Shown here piece after piece: positions 16,460 through 25,100 of a DNA stretch of 64,000 nt (position 1 is its first letter; the number at the start of each line of letters is the position of its first letter). The position numbers and the translations under genes were made by a program. The notes beneath the pieces were generated by a model. The model saw only the letters and a list, made by a program, of their open reading frames with translations, was not told where the DNA came from and made no database searches. The stretch lies in NCBI GenBank assembly GCA_036498205.1, contig DASXIC010000015.1, forward strand, positions 1 through 64,000, in the 5' to 3' direction. Origin of the DNA: AV69 sp036498205 (GTDB taxonomy: Bacteria; Verrucomicrobiota; Verrucomicrobiia; Chthoniobacterales; UBA10450).

Positions 16460-16981
16460 TTATTTTCGTTTCTTGTCGCTGCGTGTTTTTGTCGACTCAG
16501 CCGGAGCGCTTTCCGCTTTTGACTCGTCGCTTGATTTTACATCGAATCTGAGACTTACCGCTACATCATGATGCAACTTGATCTGCACTTCATGTTCGCC
16601 AGTGGTCTTGATCGGATGTTCCAGGTGAATCTTATGCCGGTCGATTTCGTGACCGATCTCGTTCTTCAAGCGCGTCACAATGTCGTGGGCGGTGATGGAG
16701 CCAAAGGCTTTGCCGGTTTCGCCGGTCTCGAGCTTAAACGTCAGGCGCAGCTTATTAATTCGCCGGGCAAGCTCTTCCGCTTCGTTCAACTCACGCGCCT
16801 CGCGTTCCGCGCGTTTTTTCTTCAAATTACCCAGCTGACGCAAAGTAGCCGGAGTCACCTCGTAGGCTTTGCCCCGGGGCAGGAGATGATTACGCGCATA
16901 ACCGCGACGGACCTTGACCACGTCCGCCTCGGCACCCAGACCCGGGACATTCTCTGTTAAAATAATTTCAGTCGACGGCAT
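16460..16981 (-). CDS. rplI: ribosomal protein bL9
   Basis: 173 residues. The conserved N-terminal part has EIILTENVPGLGAEADVVKVRRGYARNHLLPRGKA, followed by the long central helix and the C-terminal domain. About 25 extra residues rich in Ser, Glu and Lys (SSDESKAESAPAEST...KKRK) follow the standard end near residue 148. L9 binds domain V of 23S rRNA at the base of the L1 stalk. The usual neighbours rpsF, ssb and rpsR are absent upstream, and the gene instead has its own consensus promoter at 17026-17053. It is followed without spacer by dnaB. Confidence 0.96.
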   Translation of the reverse strand: MPSTEIILTENVPGLGAEADVVKVRRGYARNHLLPRGKAYEVTPATLRQLGNLKKKRAEREARELNEAEELARRINKLRLTFKLETGETGKAFGSITAHDIVTRLKNEIGHEIDRHKIHLEHPIKTTGEHEVQIKLHHDVAVSLRFDVKSSDESKAESAPAESTKTRSDKKRK

Positions 16982-17025
16982 GATAAAACCCGTGCGCGAG
17001 AGTTTCGCGCGGCAGCGGGAGCAGG

Positions 17026-17053
17026 ATTATAGGACCAGTGATTTGGCTGTCAA
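17026..17053 (-). promoter_or_regulatory. sigma70 consensus promoter of rplI-dnaB
   Basis: On the minus strand TTGACA (17053-17048), a 16-base spacer and TATAAT (17031-17026), both perfect hexamers. The predicted start near 17019 gives a leader of about 38 bases before the rplI ATG. Confidence 0.85.
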
Positions 17054-17074
17054 TCCGCTCAAAAAAATCTTTTC

Positions 17075-17623
17075 TCAAATCATCCCCAGCTTCATTCGTC
17101 CCGCTTCGCTGATCATGTTTTGATTCCAGGGCGGGTCCCAGACGAGCTGCACATCCGCTTCATCTACGCCATCGATGGTGAGAATCTTGCTTTGAGCGTC
17201 ATGGGCGATCGCCGGACCCATCCCGCAGCCGGGCGCAGTCAGGGTCATCTTCACATCGACCCGCGTGCCGCCGTCATCCTTTTTTATCAACTTGCAATCG
17301 TAAACCAAGCCAAGGTCGACAATGTTCACCGGGATTTCCGGGTCATAGCATTGCTTCAATTGATTCCAGACATCCTCCTCCGAAACTTCTCCGTTTGAAC
17401 CGGACTTGGTTTCCGGTGAGGCTTCCCTCGTCTGCAGCCCGATCGCATCCGCGTCCTTTTCCGATACGCGCAGCAAACCGTGGTAGGTCGCGATGGTATA
17501 GCTTCCACCGAGGGACTGGGTAATCACGCCCGGCGTGCCAGTCGGAACCGTGATGGTGTTCCCCATCGGAATCTGGATCGCTTCAATGTCGCGGCTGGTC
17601 GTGAATTCCGTGTTTTCGTGCAT
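17075..17623 (-). CDS. sufT: SufT-type Fe-S cluster assembly protein (MIP18/DUF59)
   Basis: 182 residues. The C-terminal ~110 residues are a MIP18/PaaD-type domain with the signature DPEIPVNIVDLGLVYD, the TAPGCGMG cysteine motif and VWDPPWNQNMISEAG. The N-terminal part (IPMGNTITVPTGTPGVITQSLGGSYTI) is the extra beta-rich region seen in SufT proteins. SufT helps deliver Fe-S clusters to target enzymes. It lies 3 bases downstream of the SufU/IscU-type scaffold gene, so the two are one operon. The rest of a suf operon (sufBCDS) is not in the window. Confidence 0.88.
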   Translation of the reverse strand: MHENTEFTTSRDIEAIQIPMGNTITVPTGTPGVITQSLGGSYTIATYHGLLRVSEKDADAIGLQTREASPETKSGSNGEVSEEDVWNQLKQCYDPEIPVNIVDLGLVYDCKLIKKDDGGTRVDVKMTLTAPGCGMGPAIAHDAQSKILTIDGVDEADVQLVWDPPWNQNMISEAGRMKLGMI

Positions 17624-17626
17624 AGC

Positions 17627-18100
17627 CTAACCTTTCCGGTCTAAAACAACTTTCACTTTTTTTCCATCATCGGAAATTTGCTGCAGCAACGTGGGAAAAT
17701 TTTTCACGTCGCTGCCGGCTGCTTGCCCTTGAACATCCAATGCATTGCGCAGCGCCCCTTCCACCAATTGCGCGCAATGGATCTTTACTGGAGGCAACGC
17801 GCCGAGAGGTGCAGCCAATTCCTGCCCACTCATCGTCTTGGCTTCGTCGGGCGTTTTTCCTTTGAGCAACTCGGTGGCAACGCTCGCCACTGCAATCGCT
17901 GTCTGACAACCAAAAGATTGGAAGGTGGCGCGGTCTATGACCTTGCGGCCATCCTCCTCCTTGAACTTGATCCACATTCGCAACATGTCGCCGCAATCGG
18001 CACTACCAACTGTTCCGACCGCGTCCGCGTCGCTCATTTCACCAAGATTTTTTGGGTCCCGGATGGCGTCTGCTATTTTGGTTTCCAAATCTTCGTTCAT
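17627..18100 (-). CDS. IscU/SufU/NifU-N-type Fe-S scaffold protein
   Basis: 157 residues. The three conserved cluster-ligand cysteines of the family are at C36 (ADCGD), C65 (SFGCQTAIAVAS) and C109 (KIHCAQLVEGAL), with acidic D35 and H108 nearby. The family provides the surface on which [2Fe-2S] clusters are built before transfer. It overlaps the rhodanese-like gene upstream by 4 bases and is followed by sufT. I do not give a symbol because SufU and IscU cannot be separated here by eye: the region between C65 and C109 lacks an obvious LPPVK-type IscU signature variant beyond ALPPVKIHC, which is IscU-like. Confidence 0.88.
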   Translation of the reverse strand: MNEDLETKIADAIRDPKNLGEMSDADAVGTVGSADCGDMLRMWIKFKEEDGRKVIDRATFQSFGCQTAIAVASVATELLKGKTPDEAKTMSGQELAAPLGALPPVKIHCAQLVEGALRNALDVQGQAAGSDVKNFPTLLQQISDDGKKVKVVLDRKG

Positions 18101-18693
18101 GTCTTTTCCAGGTGATAACGGGGCAGATTAGAATCGACTTCTTTACTCCATGCATCAATCCCGCCACGGAGAACCTTCACATTTTCGAAATAATGCCCCT
18201 GAAAATACGCAGCGGCATCCAAAGCACGGTCACCGGTGTGATCATAAATGACCAGCGGATCCTCGCGTGCCCACTTACTCAAAATTTCCTGCATCAGCTC
18301 CTGGGTGAAGAAATGTGCCCGGTCAATTTTTACGGCTTCGAACTCTTCACGTGTCCGAACGTCGAGCAAGTTTAAACGCTCACCCTGTCTGATCTTTTCT
18401 GCCAGGGCACGCGGCTCGATTTGCATCGCCCGTTCCGCCGAATCACTGGCAATGATATGGCCGGTTACTTCCTCAACCGCAAGATTCCCGTTACGCGCGC
18501 ACACCTCGGCCAGTGTTTCCTGCGTCCCAAACCCGCAGCTGCTGCAACCGCCGATGTGATATCGACGAAACAAGGCGCGCTGGGCGCCAGGGAATTGTTT
18601 CAACAATTCCCCCATCGTTAAGGTCGGATCGATCAAAGCCACATTGGGTCCCACAACCAAACCTAAGGTGCGGTACTTCAAGCGCAAGCGCAC
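18097..18693 (-). CDS. DUF1858-like domain fused to a rhodanese-like domain lacking the active-site cysteine
   Basis: 198 residues from a GTG at 18693. Other GTG starts lie a little inside, so the exact start is uncertain. Residues ~20-80 match the DUF1858 pattern (DPTLTMGELLKQFPG...RYHIGGCSSCGFGTQETL) with a C50-x2-C53 pair that could bind metal. Residues ~95-190 are a rhodanese fold (LLDVRTREEFEAV, GDRALDAAAYF, VLRGGIDAW). The catalytic cysteine is replaced by D151 in VIYDHTGDR, so sulfurtransferase activity is not expected. It overlaps the Fe-S scaffold gene by 4 bases, and a sensor or adaptor role in cluster assembly is inferred. Confidence 0.75.
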   Translation of the reverse strand: MRLRLKYRTLGLVVGPNVALIDPTLTMGELLKQFPGAQRALFRRYHIGGCSSCGFGTQETLAEVCARNGNLAVEEVTGHIIASDSAERAMQIEPRALAEKIRQGERLNLLDVRTREEFEAVKIDRAHFFTQELMQEILSKWAREDPLVIYDHTGDRALDAAAYFQGHYFENVKVLRGGIDAWSKEVDSNLPRYHLEKT

Positions 18694-18741
18694 CGGCGCC
18701 GCCTGGCAACTTTTGCGATTCCGGAACGGGGGGACCGCCTT

Positions 18742-19962
18742 CTACAGAGTCTCGGGATGCTCGAGCAGGTCGATGACGCGCTTTAATAGTCTGCCACCAC
18801 CACCGCCATCCAGGCTACGATGATCAAAGGTCAGTGTGATTTGCGCCTCCGTTGCAGGCACGAATTCGGATTTCGATTCATCCCACCGCGGCGTTTTCTT
18901 TCCCACACCGAGACCGAGAATCATTGTTTGATCTGGTAAAGGAATTGGCGTGCCCCATTCCACTCCAAAGGTCCCGAAGTTCGACACCGCGGCAATTCCT
19001 CCGCTTTGCATTTCCGGAGAAATACGCCGCTGCCGGCCGAGCGTTACCAGCTCCTCGTAACGTTTCGTTAGATCCGCGAGCGAGGTTTTATCCGCATTGC
19101 GGATAATCGGAACAATGATTCCGTCCTGGGCTTCGATGGCAAGGCCAACGTCGATCGCGGACGATTGCACGACGCGCGATCCGACTAGCTTCGAAGCTGC
19201 CGCAGGATTTTCAGCGAGGGCTAATGCGAGCGCGCGCAAAGCGTAAAGCGCAGGCCCGGGTTTGGGCTCGTGCTTTTTGCGATCGTTGAGAACCGGATCG
19301 AGATCCAGGGAAGAACCAATGGTGGCGAGCGGCCGTGACCAGCTGCGGCGCATGGCGTCGGCCACGCCCACTCGAATGGCAGAGGCGTCGCTTTCCGTCT
19401 GCGATTCCATTTGCTTGAGATAGTTCTCCAGATCCTTAATCGTCACCCGATTGCCCGCGCCAGTGCCTGCAATGCCGGCAAGATCCGAAGCCGTTAGCTG
19501 CAACTCGATCATCCGTGCCCGCAGTCGCGGTGACAAAAATCCTGCCCCTTTGGCCGCCACCGGCACAGGCAATCCGTCGCGCGTAACTCTTTCTTCGGCG
19601 CCGTTCCCGGCGCTCTTCTTAGCCGCCACTCTCTCCTCCCCAGCGCGGCCGGGAATTTCCTGTGGAACTTCCTGACTGATTTCCGGGGCCGATTGTTTGG
19701 TGAATCGCGCGGCGTCCTTCTCGCTGGCCTCGATATAACCCAGGACAGCGCCAATCGGGTAAGTCTCCTTCACTTGTGCTTCTATTTTCCCGATCTCGCC
19801 CGCACATGGCGTCGTGACACCCATGACGGCTTTGTTCGTCTCGACCTCCATAATTTCCTGATCGGCTGAGACCTTTTCGCCTGGCTGCACTTTGATCGTC
19901 ACGATGGTCGCCTCAGCAATGGATTCGCCGAGCTGTGGCATGAGAATGGGAACCTGTGGCAT
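18742..19962 (-). CDS. dihydrolipoyllysine acyltransferase, E2 subunit of a 2-oxoacid dehydrogenase
   Basis: 406 residues from the ATG at 19962, where the lipoyl domain begins (MPQVPILMPQLGES). The longer open frame to 20127 adds arginine-rich sequence that overlaps E1-beta and is not credible. The lipoyl domain carries EVETNKAVMGV with the lysine to be lipoylated. A peripheral-subunit-binding domain (SPRLRARMIELQL...GAGNRVTIKDL) precedes the catalytic domain, which ends with DHRSLDGGGGG, the catalytic His motif of CoA acyltransferases. The E1-beta gene lies 4 bases upstream. Pyruvate or branched-chain oxoacids are both possible substrates. Confidence 0.92.
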   Translation of the reverse strand: MPQVPILMPQLGESIAEATIVTIKVQPGEKVSADQEIMEVETNKAVMGVTTPCAGEIGKIEAQVKETYPIGAVLGYIEASEKDAARFTKQSAPEISQEVPQEIPGRAGEERVAAKKSAGNGAEERVTRDGLPVPVAAKGAGFLSPRLRARMIELQLTASDLAGIAGTGAGNRVTIKDLENYLKQMESQTESDASAIRVGVADAMRRSWSRPLATIGSSLDLDPVLNDRKKHEPKPGPALYALRALALALAENPAAASKLVGSRVVQSSAIDVGLAIEAQDGIIVPIIRNADKTSLADLTKRYEELVTLGRQRRISPEMQSGGIAAVSNFGTFGVEWGTPIPLPDQTMILGLGVGKKTPRWDESKSEFVPATEAQITLTFDHRSLDGGGGGRLLKRVIDLLEHPETL

Positions 19963-19966
19963 CTTA

Positions 19967-20935
19967 TTATTCTCGAAGAAGTTTTGTTGCTCTGGCAGCG
20001 ATCGCCTTGCGGCTGGGTCGATGTGCGGACCAGAGATTCGGATGATACGGAATAGGCGTGTCCTTCGCGTTGACGCGCGCCGGCGCCGCATCGAGCAAAT
20101 GAAACCCCTCGGCTGCGACACGCGCAATTATCTCCGCCGTCACGCCGCCCCACGGAAACGATTCACCCACTGCGAGCAGCCGACCTGTCCTGGCAACCGA
20201 CGCGAGCACGGTCGCGGTATCGAGGGGCTTAACCGAACGCAAATCCACCACTTCGGCTTCGAATCCCTGTCGCGCCAAATCCTCCGCGGCCGCAAGGGAT
20301 TCGTGTAACATCGCGCTGTAACTGACAATCGTGAGATCGCGACCCACGCGGGCAATCCGCGCTCTGCCTGCCGGTAATCCTTTGGTGGGAAGGCTGTCCG
20401 CCTTCAAATGATAATAGAGATATTTGTGCTCGCAGTAGACAACAGGATCATCGATAGCGACCGCTTCAATCAGCATCGTGTAAGCGTCTTCCACCGTCGC
20501 CGGAGTCATTACGATCAATCCCGGATAATGCGAATACAGCGCCTCCATTGACTGGCTGTGGAAAGGACCGCTTCCCTGCGTTCCGCCGGAAGGCAACCGC
20601 ACCGTGATGGGGCACGAAATATTTGTCCGCCAGAAAACTGTGCCGGCGTTGTTCAGAATTTGGTTCAGTGCAATGCTCGAGAAATCGGCGAATTGCATTT
20701 CCACGATTGGGCGCATGCCTTCAAGGGCCGCGCCAATGGCGGTGCCGACCATCGCGTCCTCGCTAATCGGAGTATTTAAGACCCGGCCTGGAAATTCCTT
20801 GGCCAGCCCCTTGGTAGCTTTAAATGCGCCGCCAAAAGTTCCGCCGACATCCTGTCCGTAAATGAAGACGCGTTTGTCATCGCGCAGCAACTTCGCCTGC
20901 GCCTCGCGGATTGCCTCCAGATAGGTGATGCTCAT
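19967..20935 (-). CDS. 2-oxoacid dehydrogenase E1 component, beta subunit
   Basis: About 322 residues from the ATG at 20935 (MSITYLEAIREAQAKLL), which overlaps the E1-alpha stop in ATGA. The ORF could be extended 42 bases upstream, but that would lie inside E1-alpha. Motifs are GEDVGG-like YGQDVGGTFGGAFKATKGL, NTPISEDAMVGTAIGAAL, EMQFADFSS, and GTQGSGPFHSQSMEALYSHYPGL, all typical of pyruvate/branched-chain E1-beta. With E1-alpha it forms the thiamine-diphosphate decarboxylase of the complex. E3 is not in the window and is presumably encoded elsewhere. Confidence 0.93.
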   Translation of the reverse strand: MSITYLEAIREAQAKLLRDDKRVFIYGQDVGGTFGGAFKATKGLAKEFPGRVLNTPISEDAMVGTAIGAALEGMRPIVEMQFADFSSIALNQILNNAGTVFWRTNISCPITVRLPSGGTQGSGPFHSQSMEALYSHYPGLIVMTPATVEDAYTMLIEAVAIDDPVVYCEHKYLYYHLKADSLPTKGLPAGRARIARVGRDLTIVSYSAMLHESLAAAEDLARQGFEAEVVDLRSVKPLDTATVLASVARTGRLLAVGESFPWGGVTAEIIARVAAEGFHLLDAAPARVNAKDTPIPYHPNLWSAHRPSRKAIAARATKLLRE

Positions 20936-21960
20936 TCGCCTTCGTCGCAAAGTGCCCGAGTCGAAATCGCGCACCAATCTTCTTCATTTGCGTCAGGCAC
21001 AGGCTCTTTTTGCGCGGTACTTACGGCGTCTTCGACTTGTCGCGCTGCTTCCTCTCGCCATTTGTGCAACGTTTCCGGGTCGGCCAGTCCGTTCTGAACG
21101 ATGAACTGCTCCGATCGCAGCAGACAATCCTGAGCGAATGGTTCCTTGCGGATATCATCGGTGACATAACCGAAATCATCGTGTTCACCATGCCCGGCAA
21201 GGCGCAAAATCGAGGCAACTACCAGCTGCGGAGGGCGGCCCGCACGCGCGCGTTGGACCGCGCCGCCAATCACTTCAAGGCATTCGGCCAGATCCGTGCC
21301 ATCTACCTCGTAACCTTCAAATCCGTAGCCCAGCGCCCGGTCGGCCAGCGTCTGGCAGGCAAACTCGCGATCGTTCGGGGTGGAATAGGCGAAATGATTA
21401 TTGGTCGCGACGACGACCAGTGGAACCTGTTCGACTGCGGCGATGTTCAAGCCTTCATGCGTCGCCCCGGTCTGCATTCCGCCTTCACCAATCGTGGTCA
21501 AACCGATGAAACCTTTCTCACCGCGCCAACGCTTGGCCATTAATGAACCTACGACGACCGAAATCATCGCTCCGAGATGACTAATCATGGCGAGCTGGCC
21601 CTCTCGCGGCCGACCACGGTGAATGTTCCCGTCGCGTCCGCGCATTGGTCCCTGCCGGGAACCGAGATAAGTCCGAGCTACGTCGACCAGCGGTTCACCA
21701 AACGCCGATCGCCCCGCCTGATCTCGAATAAGAGGCGCAAAGATATCGCCTTTTCGCAAAAAAATGCCGCACGCCACGCTGACAGCTTCCTGGCCTTTGC
21801 CAACGTAAACGCCACCGGTGATTCGTCCGCCCCGATATAAGCTCGCGAGTTTTTCCTCGAATACGCGGGCCAGGAGCATCCAACGAAACGCTTCGACGTA
21901 GCGCTCGTGAGGCGGCGCCTTTTTTCCTGTCTCTTCCTGCCGTCGCGCCGTCTGCAACAT
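20932..21960 (-). CDS. 2-oxoacid dehydrogenase E1 component, alpha subunit
   Basis: 342 residues from the ATG at 21960. The frame stays open to 22071, but those 37 codons come mostly from a palindromic repeat (for example ASFEFAQNDE), so I trimmed them. Core motifs: RVFEEKLASLYRGGRITGGVYVGKGQEAV, RGRDGNIHRG, GEGGMQTGATHEGLNIAA, and NNHFAYSTPNDREF, consistent with ThDP binding by pyruvate-type E1-alpha. First gene of an E1-alpha, E1-beta, E2 operon on the minus strand. The complex converts a 2-oxoacid to acyl-CoA. The exact substrate is undecided. Confidence 0.92.
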   Translation of the reverse strand: MLQTARRQEETGKKAPPHERYVEAFRWMLLARVFEEKLASLYRGGRITGGVYVGKGQEAVSVACGIFLRKGDIFAPLIRDQAGRSAFGEPLVDVARTYLGSRQGPMRGRDGNIHRGRPREGQLAMISHLGAMISVVVGSLMAKRWRGEKGFIGLTTIGEGGMQTGATHEGLNIAAVEQVPLVVVATNNHFAYSTPNDREFACQTLADRALGYGFEGYEVDGTDLAECLEVIGGAVQRARAGRPPQLVVASILRLAGHGEHDDFGYVTDDIRKEPFAQDCLLRSEQFIVQNGLADPETLHKWREEAARQVEDAVSTAQKEPVPDANEEDWCAISTRALCDEGE

Positions 21961-22020
21961 CGAACGATTGTAGCCAACATCAGCGCCGCTGCCCAAAAAT
22001 TTTTCAGTGCACAGTTTTTC

Positions 22021-22127
22021 GTCATTCTGAGCGAATTCGAAGGACGCGACCTGTTCCGGAGCGTAATGCAAAATTTCCGGCTCCAGATCAAATGAGATCC
22101 TTCACCGTCGGCGCGGTTCAGGATGAC
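22021..22127. repeat. palindromic intergenic repeat, copy 2 (between smc and E1-alpha)
   Basis: Left arm GTCATTCTGAGCGAATTCGA and AGGACGCGACC (22021-22051). Right arm GAGATCCTTCACC...GGTTCAGGATGAC (22094-22127). It fills the whole space between the smc stop and the E1-alpha start and could fold into a long hairpin. Confidence 0.78.
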
Positions 22128-22139
22128 ACAGCGAAGCAA

Positions 22140-25100
22140 CTATCCCCGGCCGGCCAGACGCGGTTCGCGTTCCGGCTCACTCATCGGAAATTGTCGCTGT
22201 TCACTTACCGGAGCGATGGGATTGTTGGCCCCCGCCGGGCGCGGTGCAGTCATTTTCATTCCTACCAATTTGCTCACGCCGCGCTCTTCCATCGTTACTC
22301 CATAGAGCACGTCAGCCTTCGCGATCGTGCGTTTGTTATGCGTAATGATGATGAACTGGCTTTGCCTGACAAAGCGTTCCAGAACACGAATAAACCGATT
22401 GATGTTCGATTCGTCGAGCGGCGCATCCATTTCGTCGAGAACACAAAACGGACTGGGGCGCACCATATAAATTGCAAAGAGAAGCGCTACCGCCGTCATC
22501 GTGCGCTCACCGCCGCTCAGGAGTGAAATACTCTGTAGCTGTTTGCCCGGGGGCTTCGCGATAATCTCGATTCCGCAATTCAAGGCATCGTTCTCGTCCA
22601 TCAACTGCAAGTCGGCGCGACCACCGCCGAAAAGCTCCCCAAACATTTCTCGAAAATTCATCCGCACCTGCGCGAATGTTTCGGCGAAGAGTTTCTGTGT
22701 CGTCACATTGATGCGCGCGATCACATCGAGCAATTCACGCCGCGAGTTGGTCAAATCGTTGTTTTGCGATTCGAGAAAACGAAAACGTTCCTCGAGTTCA
22801 TCATATTCCTGGACCGCCTCCAAATTGACCGGTCCCATGCTATCCAGTTGTCGGGCGAGCTCGGTAATTAACTTCTGGATATCCTCGTCGTTAAGTGAGT
22901 CGGTCTCAGTTCGTTTTAATTGCGCGCGTAATACCTTTTCGTGGGCGTATGAGTCAGGCGCAAATTGCCGCAGATCGATCTGGTAACGTTGCGAGACATG
23001 CTCCGCCAGATGCTCGCTTTGGAGCTGGAGCTGGGTCTGCCGAACTGAGAAGGTGCCGCGCTTCTCCTGCAGTTCGCTTAAGCGATGCCGCGCACCGCGC
23101 AATTGGACTTCCTGGGCGTTGATCGTTTCCGATTGCGTCTCCCTTTCGGTAATGAACTGAGCGATTTCGGTCTCCCGGCGGGTTAATTCTGCCGTCTGCA
23201 ATGCGATAGCATTCTGGGCAGATTCACTTTCCGCCGCTTGTGCTAGTAATCGTGCCTCATAATTTCTAATCTCGCTTCCTCGGGTTGCGATTAATTCAGC
23301 CAGTTCCTTTTGGCGAGCGAGCATCGGTGCGCGCTGAGCCAGCAGCGCTTGATGCTTCTGTTCCTGGGTAGCCACGCCGATCCGAAGCTCGGCCAGACGC
23401 GCGGCTCCTTCTTCTTCGCGCCGCCGAGCAACCCCGCATTCGTGTTCCAGCCGTTCCAGTTCAGCGCGTTGCGTGGCAATGTTCTCTTCCAGAATTCTCC
23501 GCTGTTCTTCTAATTCCTGGATGCGTCCGTCAGCCACCGCGATTTGCCGTTCCAGCGTGGCATGTTCCGACCGCAAAATTTCAAGGTCGCGGCCGGCCGA
23601 ATAGTGCTCGCGCTCGACTTCGGAAATTTTCGCAGCCGACGCCGTCTGGGCCAGATGCGATTCCCGATGCATTGAACGCGATTGCTCGAGGGCCGTTGCC
23701 AGCGAAGCAATGTGCGCTTCCATCCTTTGCCGCGTTTGCTCGATCGCGGCGCGTTCACGCCGCCGGTTTTCCAGTTCGGTCGCAATAGAATCGATCGTCG
23801 CCTTGCGTCTAAGCAGCGAATCGGTTCCTGCTTTTCCTTTCCCGCCGAAAAGAACACCATCACCGGAAAAAAATTCGCCGCTTAACGTCGAGAAAGTGAG
23901 TCGCGGGTTTGTCGCTACTAACGCCAACGCGCTCTCAAGGTTGCTAAAGATTGCAACGTTGTGCAAAAGTCTCGCGATCAGCGGCGCCAGAGAGGCGGGT
24001 GCGGTTACCTTGTCAACCGCCCATCCAATCGCACCATCCGGCAATGGTCTTGTCGCCTCCTTTTCGCCCGCCCCCTCTCTTTCCCAAACCAGGGCGGCCT
24101 GGCCGAGCTGTTGCCCATTCAAGAAAGAAATAACTTCGGCGGCGCGCTTACGATCTCGCAAAACGATCGCATGCAAATTTCGTCCGAGAGCCGCTTCAAC
24201 AGCGGCAACGAACTCATCTGGCACGCTGAGCTGAGCAGCGAGCGCCCCAGCCAAAGCAAAGGTTTCCGTTTTCAAGAGCGCCTGGGAACCCTTCGCCAAT
24301 CCTTCTCCCTCCTCATTTAACTGCCGGAGAACTTCAAGGCGCGATTCGATCTCAGCGATGGCCCGATGAACGGCGATGACCTGTTTCTCCATGTCGGCCA
24401 AGGCGGTTTGTTGCACCCGGAGATCATCCTCCGAGGCGCGCACCCGCGTGAAAAGTTGCTCGACCGTCTCCTGCTCCTGTTCCGCGGCCAACCGCGCGCT
24501 CTGCAGCGTTGCTTGTAGTTGCTGGTACACGGAATCGGCGGACCCGATTTTAGCGACCAGAGTATCCGCGTCATGTCCCGTTGCGTCGCGGCGTGCGCGA
24601 AGTTCCTGTAAATCGTCCGTAGTCGTACTCAGGCGCAGCTCATCTTTCGATAGATTCATTTGCACTTCGTGCAGTTGCTCGTCGCTCTTTTGCCGAGCAT
24701 CACGGTATGAGCCCGTCAGCCGCGTGATCTCCTCCAGCTGCTCTTTTTGTTCCTGGAGATTGCGTCCAGTTTCCTCCACCGCTGCGTTGGCCGAGTCGAT
24801 CTCAGTCTCATGCTCGCGTAGTTTTGTCTCGGCCGTTGCAATTTCGCGCTTACTGCGCGTTATCAACTCGTTTAGCTCAATTCCGCGCTGCTCGTTAAAT
24901 TCGATCCGACTTTGGTGGGCCGCGATCCCGCTCTCGATTCGCTGCAAATTCGCACGTTCTGAAGCAATATGGTCGTCCGCGGCATCGAGTTTATTACGGA
25001 GCTCGGTCAGTTTCGCTTCGCCAGCCTCAATTTCCCCGCGCATTTCCCGCTCCGTTTCTGTCAGCCGCTCGATCTCGGTCGTACAATGCGCCAATTCCTC

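Noticed and set aside
19963..20127. N-terminal extension of the E2 gene
   Set aside because: It overlaps E1-beta, is arginine-rich, and the lipoyl domain starts precisely at the ATG at 19962.
21961..22071. N-terminal extension of the E1-alpha gene
   Set aside because: The residues come from a palindromic intergenic repeat and are not part of the family.
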